64,000 bases of DNA from assembly GCA_900473805.1 (NCBI GenBank), contig UCMS01000030.1, forward strand, positions 1 to 64,000, given 5' to 3'. Both the position numbers and the translations under genes were made by a program. Source of the DNA: Hyphomicrobiales bacterium (GTDB taxonomy: Bacteria > Pseudomonadota > Alphaproteobacteria > Rhizobiales > Rhizobiaceae). Of this stretch, positions 27,147-35,255 are shown in pieces. Every line of letters begins with the position of its first letter. Position 1 is the stretch's first letter. A model generated the notes under the pieces. The model had not been told where the DNA came from. It saw nothing but the letters and a program-made list of their open reading frames with translations, and did not search any database.

Positions 27147-27865
27147 CAGGGCACCTGCCGCACCGTGGCCGTCATCAGATAGCCGCCATTGCGCACGGTG
27201 GTGATGAGCCGGCTCTCCGGATCGAGCGTCTCCAGCTTGCGCCTCAGCCGCGAGACCAGGATGTCCACGGTCCGGTCGAGCGGATCCGACTGTCGGCCAT
27301 GGGTGTAGTCGAGGATCTGGTCGCGCGACAGCACCCGGCGCGGATGCTCGACGAAACAGGCGAGCAGGTCGAATTCGGCGCTTGTCAGCCCCGCCGGCTG
27401 GTCCTCGAAGGTGACGATGCGCGCATCAAGGTCGAGGATGAAACGGTCGAACGCAAAGCGCCGGACTTTCGTCTGCTGCAGCACGCGGTTCAGTCCGGCC
27501 CGCCGGATCAGTGCCCGCACCCGCGCCAGGAGTTCCCGTGGCCCGAAAGGCTTGCTCAGATAATCGTCCGCCCCGAGTTCCAGCCCGACCACCCGGTCCG
27601 TCTCGTCGCTCTTTGCAGTCAGCATCAGGATCGGAACCGCCGAGGTCGCGCGCAGCCGCCGGCAGATGGATAGCCCGTCTTCTCCCGGCAGCATCAGATC
27701 GAGAATGACGAGGTCCGGCAGGCCGCGGGTGAGAGAGGCATCCATGGCTTGGCCGTTCTCGGCCGGGATCACGGTAAAACCCTCACGTGCCAACAGGGCG
27801 CCGACGAGTTCGCGGATGTCAGGGTCGTCATCGACGAGCAGAATGGAGGCGGCGGGGTGCGACAT
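27146..27865 (-). CDS. OmpR-family response regulator
   Basis: 239 aa. The receiver domain has the acidic pocket VDDDPD, phospho-Asp56 in LVILDLMLPGEDG, and Lys in YLSKPFG. The C-terminal winged helix has LTSAEFDLLACFVEHPRRVLSR and TVDILVSRLRRKLE. It lies upstream of its histidine kinase in the same operon. The frame extends far upstream without support; ATG at 27865 gives the normal receiver start. A gene for a small exported protein lies divergent upstream, so that gene may be a target. Confidence 0.93.
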   Translation of the reverse strand: MSHPAASILLVDDDPDIRELVGALLAREGFTVIPAENGQAMDASLTRGLPDLVILDLMLPGEDGLSICRRLRATSAVPILMLTAKSDETDRVVGLELGADDYLSKPFGPRELLARVRALIRRAGLNRVLQQTKVRRFAFDRFILDLDARIVTFEDQPAGLTSAEFDLLACFVEHPRRVLSRDQILDYTHGRQSDPLDRTVDILVSRLRRKLETLDPESRLITTVRNGGYLMTATVRQVP

Positions 27866-27918
27866 GGGCAAAGCATGCTGGCGCCTCCGGCTGAAATCAA
27901 GCCACGACGCCGCCTTGA

Positions 27919-27934
27919 TACAAAATGCTACATT
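27919..27934. promoter_or_regulatory. weak OmpR-type direct-repeat candidate
   Basis: TACA at 27919-27922 and again at 27929-27932 repeat with a 10-base period in the gap between the response regulator and the divergent exported-protein gene. Tandem half-sites at one helical turn are typical of OmpR proteins. The match is short. Confidence 0.3.
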
Positions 27935-28055
27935 CGGTTCATCGGCGGGAAAAATACCGCCCGCATTCTCATCCTCGACGACGCGGCGCTGATACCCCAC
28001 CGCCCCGCACCCTGCGCCCCCGCCGCGTCGTTCACCTGCAACGAGGACTGATTCC

Positions 28056-28358
28056 ATGACCAAGACCGCTCTTCTGCTTTCCGCCCTGATGAGCCTCGCT
28101 TTCGTCTCCGAAGCCGCAGCCTGGAGCCGCAACCGCACTGTCACCACGCCTCACGGCTCCTCGCATTTCAGCGCCTCCGGCAATTGCAGTGGTGGCGTCT
28201 GCACGCGCAGTGCCGTGCGCACCGGGCCCAACGGCGCAAGCCTCAATGCCAACACGACGGTAACCTGCGACCCAAACCGCCAGAACTGCACCCGCACCAA
28301 GATCTACAGCGGCTCCAACGGCGGATCCGCCACCGTCACGGGCAGCGTTCACCGCTGA
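28056..28358 (+). CDS. small exported protein of unknown function
   Basis: 100 aa. A signal peptide (TALLLSALMSLAFVSEAAA, cleavage before WS) is followed by a short, Ser/Thr/Asn/Gly-rich mature protein with four Cys in two closely spaced pairs, suggesting disulfides. It is divergent from the OmpR-type operon, so it may be a target of that system. Downstream, 74 bases away, is a second small exported Cys protein, probably in the same transcript. No family recognised. Confidence 0.75.
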   Translation: MTKTALLLSALMSLAFVSEAAAWSRNRTVTTPHGSSHFSASGNCSGGVCTRSAVRTGPNGASLNANTTVTCDPNRQNCTRTKIYSGSNGGSATVTGSVHR

Positions 28359-28432
28359 TGCTGCCCCGGCCGGACGGCTCTCTCCCCAAGTTTGCCGTCC
28401 GGTCTCTCTGTTCCCATTCTCTGGAGACCCCG

Positions 28433-28690
28433 ATGCCGTCATTCATCCCCGCCGCCCTCTTGTTTCTCGCCGCCACGGCCGCGTCCGCAACTGCCCAACA
28501 GGCGCTGACCCTCACGCCCGAGGGCCGCGCCAAGCTGATGGAGGCCGCCCGCCTTTGTCGCCCGGATATCGAACGCTTCTGCGCGAATGTGAAACGCGGC
28601 GAGGGGCGCATCTTCCTGTGCCTCTCGGATCACCGCGCAGACCTGAAGCCCGAATGCCGCACGACGCTCGAGGCTGCACGCCAGCCCTGA
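28433..28690 (+). CDS. small exported Cys-rich repeat protein
   Basis: 85 aa. A signal peptide (AALLFLAATAASATAQQ) is followed by a mature region with four Cys in a C-x7-C spaced motif (LCRPDIERFCANVKRG ... FLCLSDHRADLKPEC), which resembles the Cys-rich repeat of PF00839 (Golgi apparatus protein 1-like); bacterial members are periplasmic and uncharacterised. ATG at 28433 follows GGAG. It sits behind the other small exported protein in an apparent operon. Function unknown. Confidence 0.75.
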   Translation: MPSFIPAALLFLAATAASATAQQALTLTPEGRAKLMEAARLCRPDIERFCANVKRGEGRIFLCLSDHRADLKPECRTTLEAARQP

Positions 28691-28779
28691 TCCCGGTTCT
28701 GACAGCACCCCGACATAAGCTTCGCGCCAGCCGCGCCTGACAGGGTGCGGCCAACGACTTCCATGTGATCGGGTGCAGC

Positions 28780-29607
28780 ATGTCCAAGCTTTCCAGCTCT
28801 TCTTCAGCGCGGCCGCAGTCTTCGATGGCGCGACGTGCTCTGGCGCTCGGTCTTGGCACGGCGCTGACGGCGTCGCTGTCTGGCTGCATTCTGGTGCAGG
28901 ATACCAGCCGCATGAACATCGACGTCTTCCAGGACGAGGTGGCCCCTGTCTGGTACGATCCGGCCCGCACCCCGCCAGCTGCCGATCAGACCGCACCGCG
29001 CAAGCGCGACCTCTATCAGACCCAGTTTCACCAGACCTATGGACTGCCGGTCTCCAACCCGCTGCACAGGGTCATGTATGGCGTGATGTCGGACGACGGC
29101 CACACGCTGCCGGCGATCCCGCTTGATCGTGTCAATGCGAGCATGCTGCGCAGTGAGGTTTCCTACGAGACGGCGGAAGCGCCGGGCACCATCGTCGTCG
29201 ATACCAAGGCGCACTACCTCTATCTGGTCAAACCGGGCGGCAAGGCGATCCGCTATGGTGTCGGTCTCGGCAAGGCCGGTTTTGCCTGGTCGGGCAGGGG
29301 CGTCATCCAGCGCAAGCAGAAATGGCCGCACTGGACGCCGTCGGACGAGATGGTCGAGCGTCAGCCGGGTTTGAAGACCGTCTCCGCCGAGCGCGGCGGC
29401 CTTGTTGCCGGTCTGAACAATCCCCTTGGCGCGCGCGCGCTCTATATCTACCAGGACGGCAAGGACACGCTCTACCGCGTCCACGGAACGCCCGACTGGC
29501 AGTCGGTCGGCAAGGCCACGTCCTCGGGCTGTGTGCGCATGTTCAACCAGGATGTCATCGATCTCTTCGACCGCGTGCCGGACCGCACGCCGATTGTTGT
29601 CATTTAG
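28780..29607 (+). CDS. L,D-transpeptidase lipoprotein (YkuD domain), copy 1
   Basis: 275 aa. A lipobox LSGC about 35 residues from the start predicts an outer- or inner-membrane lipoprotein. The YkuD domain spans about residues 145-275: GTIVVDTKAHYLYLVKPGG, then the catalytic HGTPDWQSVGKATSSGCVRM with Cys nucleophile and His. It makes 3-3 crosslinks in peptidoglycan or attaches proteins to it. The chosen start ATG 28780 has only a weak site; an internal ATG at 28825 still leaves a lipoprotein signal. A paralogue follows at once on the same strand. Confidence 0.92.
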   Translation: MSKLSSSSSARPQSSMARRALALGLGTALTASLSGCILVQDTSRMNIDVFQDEVAPVWYDPARTPPAADQTAPRKRDLYQTQFHQTYGLPVSNPLHRVMYGVMSDDGHTLPAIPLDRVNASMLRSEVSYETAEAPGTIVVDTKAHYLYLVKPGGKAIRYGVGLGKAGFAWSGRGVIQRKQKWPHWTPSDEMVERQPGLKTVSAERGGLVAGLNNPLGARALYIYQDGKDTLYRVHGTPDWQSVGKATSSGCVRMFNQDVIDLFDRVPDRTPIVVI

Positions 29608-29764
29608 CGACACTCATTTGCGACCTTCCCCTCTCTCCAAAACGTGAAGGGGGCAGGCGGTTGCGTTAACGGCTCCTTTCCTGTTTGCATCGCACCATCG
29701 CGGAACAAAGCGTCGCCCCCGGCGTCTTATGTCCGCCGCTTTGCCACAGGAAATCTTTGACCCC

Positions 29765-30472
29765 ATGTCCCCCGCACATCCCCTGACGCGCCGTTCCCTG
29801 TTGTCCCTGACGGGTCTCGGCGCCGCGAGCCTGCTCGCCAGCTGCTCCACATCCAGACCGCTCCCGCCTGGTGTCCGCCTTGATGGCCCGGTCATTCCGG
29901 CAGCCCCCGCAGGCCGCACCCCCGAACTCGATGCCATGTATGGCGAGATCTATGACGGCGGTTATGTCATTCCGGCGGTTCCCTATTGGAAGATCCCGTC
30001 GCGATTCTACCGCCAGCAGGTCATCGACCCCACGGGTGAGGCCCCCGGCACCGTCGTCGTCGACACCCCCGGCCGCTTCCTCTATCTGGTCGAGCCGGGT
30101 GGCACGGCCATGCGCTACGGCGTTGGCATCGGCCGAGAAGGTTTCGCCTGGGGCGGCGCCGGCGTTATCCAGTGGCGGCAGAAGTGGCCGAAATGGACCC
30201 CGCCGGATGAAATGATCGCCCGTCAGCCGGAACTCGAGCAGTATTCCTCGCGCAATGGCGGCATGCCGCCGGGCCTGATGAACCCGCTCGGCGCCCGCGC
30301 GCTCTACATTTTCCAGAACGGCCAGGACACGCTCTACCGCCTGCACGGCAATCCGGAATGGAACTCGATCGGCAAGGCCGTCTCGTCAGGCTGCGTGCGC
30401 CTGCTGAACCACGACATCATCGATCTCTACGAACGCGTGCCGACCAAGGCGAAGATCGTCGTCCGGCAGTAG
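29765..30472 (+). CDS. L,D-transpeptidase lipoprotein (YkuD domain), copy 2
   Basis: 235 aa, paralogue of the previous gene. The signal region contains LTRRSLLSLTGLGAASLLASC: a twin-arginine-like pair plus a lipobox (LASC), so it is probably a Tat-exported lipoprotein. The YkuD domain has GTVVVDTPGRFLYLVEPGG and HGNPEWNSIGKAVSSGCVRL with catalytic Cys and His. The two copies share the segment around TPxDEMxxRQP and NPLGARALYI. An alternative start lies 12 codons upstream at 29729. Both copies may have different substrates or export routes. Confidence 0.92.
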   Translation: MSPAHPLTRRSLLSLTGLGAASLLASCSTSRPLPPGVRLDGPVIPAAPAGRTPELDAMYGEIYDGGYVIPAVPYWKIPSRFYRQQVIDPTGEAPGTVVVDTPGRFLYLVEPGGTAMRYGVGIGREGFAWGGAGVIQWRQKWPKWTPPDEMIARQPELEQYSSRNGGMPPGLMNPLGARALYIFQNGQDTLYRLHGNPEWNSIGKAVSSGCVRLLNHDIIDLYERVPTKAKIVVRQ

Positions 30473-30522
30473 TCGGTGACTGTCCCGCACACGGCCTCTC
30501 GCCGGTGATGGATGGATATCTC

Positions 30523-30551
30523 AAGGCCCTGCCGTCGCCGGCAGGGCCTTT
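30523..30551. terminator. bidirectional terminator
   Basis: AAGGCCCTGCCG (30523-30534) pairs with CGGCAGGGCCTT over 12 bp, loop TCGC, followed by TTGT. It sits between the transpeptidase gene and the convergent DUF2254 gene. Confidence 0.88.
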
Positions 30552-30552
30552 G

Positions 30553-31860
30553 TCATGTCTGGCGATCGGCAATGCGGCTGCGTGCTGTCTGGACATGCTC
30601 GCGGATTTCGTCCCGGTCCATGGCAATGCAGGTGCAGGCCTCGCCAGCCTGGGCCAGTGCCTCGACCTGCGCGGCGAGCGCCACGCGCTCGGCCTCGATG
30701 CGGACGGAACCGGCAAGATCGGCGAGCCGGATCGCCATGCGCGTGAGGATCGCCGGATGACCCGCGCCGGCCTGACGGATGGGCCGAAGTCCGGCATCCA
30801 TCAAGCGCCGGAGATCGGTCCGGCTGACGATCACTCGCAGCGTGTCCTCCTCGTCGTGATAGTCGGTCGGCTGTACAGCCCTGCCGATCTGGCTTTCGAT
30901 GATGGCGCTGATCCGGTCGATGACTGCAAGGGCCGTGAACGGATCGTTGATCCCCGGCGAAAGCGCCCGGACCGCAATTTCCGTCAGTTGCCGGATGCCG
31001 AATTCGAGATCCTGCGCCGGTGTCCGTTCGGACCCGATGGTGAAGGCCGAACGCATGGCCTTCAGGATGTCCTCCTCCGGTGCCTCGGCCGCGAAGACGC
31101 TGACGTGTTCACCCTTCGCCAGCAGATATTGTCCCGCCCGCACATGCACCGCGATGCGGAGATCGTGGCGAACCGCAAGGTCGAGCAGTCCGTCGTAGTC
31201 AACCACTTGTACATACCCGACTGTCCCAAGCGAAATCGCGTGCGCGGGACCCGAAAATCGGGCGAGGGGCGGCTCGTGTTTTGGCCAATCCCTCGGTGGT
31301 AGGACGCTATCCATCGTCTCCAGCATGTCGCTGTAGAGGGCGTTCACCATGTTGTCGGCAATGATCGAGCGCGCGACTTTATGCACGTAGAACAGAAGGG
31401 CCAACAGGCACAGCACGGTGAGCACGCTGCCGGTGGTGATCGCCAGATGCGGTACCCCTTCGGCCCCGAGCGTATCAGTGACGCTGCGCAGAACCAGGAT
31501 CAAGTAGAGGATCGTGCCGATGAAGAGGCCGAGCACCGTCTGGATCTGCCGGTCGGCCATGAAGCGCGAGATCAGCCGTGGCCCAAGCTGGTTTGCCGCG
31601 AGCGTCAGGATCACAAAGGTGACGGATATGACCAGCGAGGTCATGGTCATCAGGCCGGAGAGGAGACTGTTCAGCAATTGCCGCCCCGTCTCGGCATCGC
31701 CGTTATAGAGCCACCACAGCTTTCCCTCGCCGGGGGAGGCGAGGCGGTTGCCGTAGAGGATCAGGATCACCGCCAGGAGGGCGGATCCGGCGGTGAGGAT
31801 CAGCGGCATAAGCCATAGCTTGCCCTTCATCAGGGCGAGGAAATTGCGGGTCTTGTCCAT
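30553..31860 (-). CDS. DUF2254 integral membrane protein
   Basis: 435 aa, the family length. Four hydrophobic helices lie in the first 165 residues (about 16-36, 63-85, 108-128 and 140-160), then a soluble domain with GYVQVVDYDGLLDLA, FGIRQLTEIAVRALSPGINDPFTA and DLRRLMDAGLRPIRQAG. These are the conserved DUF2254 blocks. Function unknown; it resembles a membrane regulator or channel-like protein. The upstream ATG at 31860 fits the family. Monocistronic. Confidence 0.85.
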   Translation of the reverse strand: MDKTRNFLALMKGKLWLMPLILTAGSALLAVILILYGNRLASPGEGKLWWLYNGDAETGRQLLNSLLSGLMTMTSLVISVTFVILTLAANQLGPRLISRFMADRQIQTVLGLFIGTILYLILVLRSVTDTLGAEGVPHLAITTGSVLTVLCLLALLFYVHKVARSIIADNMVNALYSDMLETMDSVLPPRDWPKHEPPLARFSGPAHAISLGTVGYVQVVDYDGLLDLAVRHDLRIAVHVRAGQYLLAKGEHVSVFAAEAPEEDILKAMRSAFTIGSERTPAQDLEFGIRQLTEIAVRALSPGINDPFTALAVIDRISAIIESQIGRAVQPTDYHDEEDTLRVIVSRTDLRRLMDAGLRPIRQAGAGHPAILTRMAIRLADLAGSVRIEAERVALAAQVEALAQAGEACTCIAMDRDEIREHVQTARSRIADRQT

Positions 31861-31929
31861 TGTTCCACAACGCGCCAGTCCGGCAATCGATCCGGCTGCG
31901 GAGAGAGAGGGGGCAAGCGTCGCGCAGCC

Positions 31930-32319
31930 TCATTTTGAACGACAGCGAAACGGACTGAAGGAACTTGCCGCACCCGCATTCATCGTCGCGATCGTCAGAC
32001 CATTGGCGATCTCGATGTCCTTGTCGGTCTGCGGACAGGCGTCGACGGCGGCAAGGCATCCGCTGTCAATGAATTCGGTATTGCGCTCGAGAAACGATGC
32101 CGACACACCTTCGCGTCCGACATGTTCGACGATCTCGGTGAAAGCCTGCCGGTAGACCTCGCACTTTTCGACCTGCCAGGCCGAACGCGTGGACGGTGTC
32201 TCCCCGGCCTCGTCTTCCGCCCAGGCCGCCGTGACCGCCACAAGGCCCAACGCCAGCGCCACCGCCAGCCGGACGGCCCGGCCGATGCTGCCGTTCACCG
32301 GGTCACTGCCGCCGCTCAT
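31930..32319 (-). CDS. small periplasmic four-Cys protein coupled to a beta-lactamase
   Basis: 129 aa. A signal peptide (RLAVALALGLVAVTAAWA before ED) is followed by about 95 residues with four Cys (KCEVYRQ, SGCLAAVDAC and a Cys three residues from the end) that could form disulfides. Its ATG overlaps the beta-lactamase stop by four bases (ATGA, 32316-32319), so translation is coupled. No named domain. It may assist folding or be regulated with the enzyme. Function unknown. Confidence 0.72.
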   Translation of the reverse strand: MSGGSDPVNGSIGRAVRLAVALALGLVAVTAAWAEDEAGETPSTRSAWQVEKCEVYRQAFTEIVEHVGREGVSASFLERNTEFIDSGCLAAVDACPQTDKDIEIANGLTIATMNAGAASSFSPFRCRSK

Positions 32320-33200
32320 CGCGCCACCTCGGCCGCAATCGCCCGTCCGATCTCCGCAATGGCCGCGTCCCGCTCAGCCAGGGAAGCGTCCGTTTCCGTG
32401 AGATAGATCGCGGCGATCACCGGCTTGCGCTGCGGCGGCCACATCACGGCGACGATCCCACGCGTTCCGTGTCCGCCGGCGCCTGTGCGGTCAGCGATCC
32501 GCCAGTCCTGCGGAACACCCGCCCGCAACAGCCTGTCGGCCACTTCATTGGCTTCCATCCATCCGGTGAGCTGGCGGCGCGCATCGGCGCTCAGGGCGTC
32601 ACCCAGCACCAGGTCACCGATGCTCTGCGCCATGGATTCGGGCGTCGTCGTGTCGCGCGGATCGCCCGGCTTCGCTTCGTTGACCATGGGCTCCGTGCGG
32701 TCGAGCCGCGTGACCGTGTCGCCGATGGAGCGCAGGAAGGATGTCACCCGCTTCGGCCCGCCCAAGGCGGCGAGAGCGAGGTTCGCGGCCGTGTTGTCGC
32801 TGGTGCGCAAGGTCACGGCGCAGAGCTCGGCCGCCGTCATCTGCGAACCGACCCTTTGACCGGTCACGGGGGAATAGTCCTGCAGATCCTGCTTCTCAAT
32901 GGTCATCGACCTTGATTGCACTGTCTCGCCCGCATCAAGAAGAGCCGCACAGGCCAGCGCCTTGAATGTACTGGCCATCGAGAAGCGCTCGCGGGAACGG
33001 TGCTGCCACTGGCGGCCCGTCTCGGTATCCACCACCATAAGCCCCAGTCGCGCGCCGAGCTTTGCCTCGATCCCTAGCGCGGCGGCCGTGACAGGGTCCT
33101 CGGCGGAGCGTGCAGCAAGGGGCTGCACCAGGGCTGTCACCGCCGCGAGGACAAGGGCGACGGTCAGGGAAAATCGCGGGCGAGGGGGCGGCGGCGTCAT
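32316..33200 (-). CDS. class A beta-lactamase
   Basis: 294 aa periplasmic hydrolase of beta-lactams. A signal peptide precedes the domain. Ambler motifs: STFK with Ser70 (Ser77 here), SDN at Ser130 (134 here), EPMVN with Glu166 and Asn170 (170 and 174 here), and RTG for KTG, so Lys234 is replaced by Arg as in carbenicillinases. Cys77 (ALAC) and Cys123 (ELC) are positioned for the TEM-like disulfide. PGDPRDTTTP is intact. Catalytic competence is likely; spectrum unknown. ATG at 33200 has GGAG upstream. No divergent AmpR-type regulator is nearby; ohrR lies upstream on the same strand. Confidence 0.94.
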   Translation of the reverse strand: MTPPPPRPRFSLTVALVLAAVTALVQPLAARSAEDPVTAAALGIEAKLGARLGLMVVDTETGRQWQHRSRERFSMASTFKALACAALLDAGETVQSRSMTIEKQDLQDYSPVTGQRVGSQMTAAELCAVTLRTSDNTAANLALAALGGPKRVTSFLRSIGDTVTRLDRTEPMVNEAKPGDPRDTTTPESMAQSIGDLVLGDALSADARRQLTGWMEANEVADRLLRAGVPQDWRIADRTGAGGHGTRGIVAVMWPPQRKPVIAAIYLTETDASLAERDAAIAEIGRAIAAEVAR

Positions 33201-33306
33201 CGGCAATCTCCAGGCTGTGAGCCTGATCCCATGCACCGCAAAGCCGACGCAGAGCAGGCGAGATTGTGACCGTCCACAGTCTCGTGCAGGCCCGGCGCTC
33301 GGAACC

Positions 33307-33765
33307 TTACGGTGCGTCGATCACCTCAAGCTGCATCTTCAGCCGCTTCAGGCTATCGCGCAGGGTCTCGATCTCGGAGATGTCGCAGCCGGTCTGGCCG
33401 CCGATGGCGCGCAGCACGTCGACCGCCCGCGCTTTCAGCGCACGGCCTTCTGCAGTCAGCGTGATGAAGACCTGGCGTTCGTCGGCCTCGTCCCGCCGGC
33501 GCGAAACATAGCCGATCTGCTCCAGCCGTTTGAGGAGCGGAGAGAGTGTGCCCGAATCCAGCCCGACCTTTTCCCCGAGCCCCTTCACCGGCAGGTCATC
33601 CTGCTCCCAGAGCGCCATCATCACCACATATTGCGGATAGGTGAGACCAAGCGGCGAAAGCAGCGGCTTGTAGGCACGGGTAAAGGCATGCGCTGCGCCG
33701 TAAAGCGCAAAACAGAGTTGTTTGTCGAGCCTGAGCTCTTTTTCCAGGTCCAGATCACTGGTCAT
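33307..33765 (-). CDS. ohrR: OhrR organic peroxide-sensing repressor
   Basis: 152 aa MarR-family repressor. The signature Cys18 in DKQLCFALYG is the redox sensor. The winged helix has LGEKVGLDSGTLSPLLKRLEQIGYVSRRRDEADERQV. Oxidation by organic peroxide releases DNA. The start is ATG at 33765, with GGAAGTGA upstream. It is divergent from ohr across about 140 bases containing an operator overlapping the ohr promoter. It lies upstream of the beta-lactamase on the same strand, with 106 bases between, so co-transcription is possible but not shown. Confidence 0.95.
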   Translation of the reverse strand: MTSDLDLEKELRLDKQLCFALYGAAHAFTRAYKPLLSPLGLTYPQYVVMMALWEQDDLPVKGLGEKVGLDSGTLSPLLKRLEQIGYVSRRRDEADERQVFITLTAEGRALKARAVDVLRAIGGQTGCDISEIETLRDSLKRLKMQLEVIDAP

Positions 33766-33842
33766 GGTAAGGTCACTTCCAGACGATAGAGTGCTGACGA
33801 CAATGGCGAAAAGCCTTCCGATATGCAATGCGCAAAAATAAA

Positions 33843-33870
33843 TTGCGCACAATCCAATTGTGGACTATAT
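33843..33870 (+). promoter_or_regulatory. ohr promoter and OhrR operator
   Basis: CACAAT-CCA-ATTGTG (33848-33862) is a perfect palindrome of the type bound by OhrR. It lies between a TTGCGC at 33843-33848 and CTATAT at 33865-33870, the alphaproteobacterial -35 and -10, so repressor binding blocks ohr. Confidence 0.75.
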
Positions 33871-33907
33871 AAGTAACCATCGCCTCGCAAACAAGGAGAA
33901 CATCGAA

Positions 33908-34330
33908 ATGGCAATCCTGTACACCGCACATGCCCATGCCACTGGCGGCCGCTCCGGCCACGGCGTCACCGACAACGGCGTTCTCGACGTCACGCTGACC
34001 ACCCCGAAGGAACTCGGCGGCGACGGCGCGACCGGCACCAATCCCGAGCAGCTGTTTGCGGTCGGTTATTCCGCCTGCTTCCTGGGCGCGCTCAAGTTCG
34101 TCGCCGGCAAAGAAAAGGTGAAAATCCCGGAAGACGCCAAGGTTCATGCCGATGTCGGCATCGGCCCGCGCGAAGACGGCACCGGCTTCGGCATTGAAGT
34201 GAAGCTCACCGTCGAAGTCCCGGGCCTTGACCGCGAGACCGTTGAGCGCCTCGCAGCGGCAGCCCATATCGTCTGCCCCTACAGCCACGCCATGCGCACC
34301 TCGACCGAAGTGCCGGTCTCGGTCCGCTAA
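33908..34330 (+). CDS. ohr: organic hydroperoxide resistance protein Ohr
   Basis: 140-aa thiol peroxidase of the OsmC/Ohr family that reduces organic hydroperoxides using dihydrolipoamide. Catalytic Cys57 in AVGYSACFLGAL and resolving Cys123 in IVCPYSHAMR are both present, with Arg15 and Glu47 in place. The start is ATG at 33908 behind AAGGAG; the frame extends upstream into the operator. Controlled by the divergent ohrR. A terminator lies 35 bases downstream. Confidence 0.96.
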   Translation: MAILYTAHAHATGGRSGHGVTDNGVLDVTLTTPKELGGDGATGTNPEQLFAVGYSACFLGALKFVAGKEKVKIPEDAKVHADVGIGPREDGTGFGIEVKLTVEVPGLDRETVERLAAAAHIVCPYSHAMRTSTEVPVSVR

Positions 34331-34365
34331 GCCTCAGCGCAAACGCAAAGACATGATCTACCGCG

Positions 34366-34393
34366 AAAGGCCGGCCACTGTGCCGGCCTTTTT
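34366..34393. terminator. terminator downstream of ohr
   Basis: AAAGGCCGGC (34366-34375) and GCCGGCCTTT (34382-34391) form a 10-bp stem with a six-base loop, followed by TT. Palindromic ends let it work for the convergent PPOX gene too. Confidence 0.9.
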
Positions 34394-34453
34394 GCGTCGG
34401 GAAACGTCAGCGGCGGGGCGTCCGGTCCGCCCACGGATTGATGGCCATGCGCC

Positions 34454-35107
34454 TCAATACATCGAGCTCTGATACGCCTGCTCCAGGCCCTCGTCGAGCT
34501 TGCGCATCTCGTCTGCATCCTCCGGCGCTCCGCTCGTTTCGTCGAGAATGAACTTCATCAGCGACGGCAGTTCCCGGCGGTCCTGCCGTGCAGCCGGGTC
34601 CCAAAGCTGCGAGCGACGAAAGGCCTTGGCGCAATGCAGAAAGACCTCGTCGATATGAACCACGATCGCAAGCTTGGGCAGCTTTCCGTTTATTGCCATA
34701 CGCGTCAGGAGCGCAGGCTCTGTGCTGAGCGTCGCGCGACCGTTCAGCCTGAGCGTGTCGTCGAAGCCGGGAATGACGAACAGCAGTCCGACCGAAGGAT
34801 TGGCAACGATGTTGGAAAGCGTGTCGAGCCGGTTGTTTCCCGGCCGGTCGGGAATGGCGATGGTTCGCGCATCAAGGATTTCGACGAACCCCGGCGGGTC
34901 GCCGCGCGGGCTGACATCGGCCTTGCCCTCCGGGCTTTGTGTGCCGATGCAAACGAACGGCGAGCGGCGGATAAATGCCTCTGAATGCACGCCGAGCCGG
35001 TTCTGGCACTTGGTGACCGCCAACGCATGCGTCGGTTCGAACAGCGCCCTGAGCCGGGCCTCATCCCCGATGGCGTGATCCGGATGCACCTGATAACCCT
35101 CTGCCAT
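34454..35107 (-). CDS. PPOX-type flavoprotein (pyridoxamine phosphate oxidase-like fold)
   Basis: 217 aa split-barrel FMN protein of the TIGR04025 (MSMEG_1061/DR2398) type. Conserved blocks: SPFVCIGTQSPEGKADVSPRGDPPGFV, PGNNRLDTLSNIVANPSVGLLF, NGRATLSTEP and the C-terminal KAFRRSQLWDP. It is probably a reductase or FMN/haem-binding redox protein; the natural substrate is unknown. ATG at 35107 has GGGGGGAG upstream. It is convergent with ohr and divergent from the MarR-GNAT gene. Confidence 0.87.
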   Translation of the reverse strand: MAEGYQVHPDHAIGDEARLRALFEPTHALAVTKCQNRLGVHSEAFIRRSPFVCIGTQSPEGKADVSPRGDPPGFVEILDARTIAIPDRPGNNRLDTLSNIVANPSVGLLFVIPGFDDTLRLNGRATLSTEPALLTRMAINGKLPKLAIVVHIDEVFLHCAKAFRRSQLWDPAARQDRRELPSLMKFILDETSGAPEDADEMRKLDEGLEQAYQSSMY

Positions 35108-35227
35108 GCGACCGCTCCCCCCTTGCTATTCCTGAGGTACGTACCTCATGTTCAGCATTAACACGCCTGTGCCTCTGCATCAACCTCACGTGAGGCAGGG
35201 TTGGAAGATCTGCCGCAGAGGTATATA

Positions 35228-35242
35228 GTTGCATCATGCAAC
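35228..35242. promoter_or_regulatory. candidate operator of the MarR-GNAT protein
   Basis: GTTGCAT-C-ATGCAAC is a perfect palindrome 13 bases before the start codon of the MarR-GNAT gene. It overlaps the likely promoter and is a natural autoregulation site. Confidence 0.6.
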
Positions 35243-35255
35243 AAAAGGACATTGT

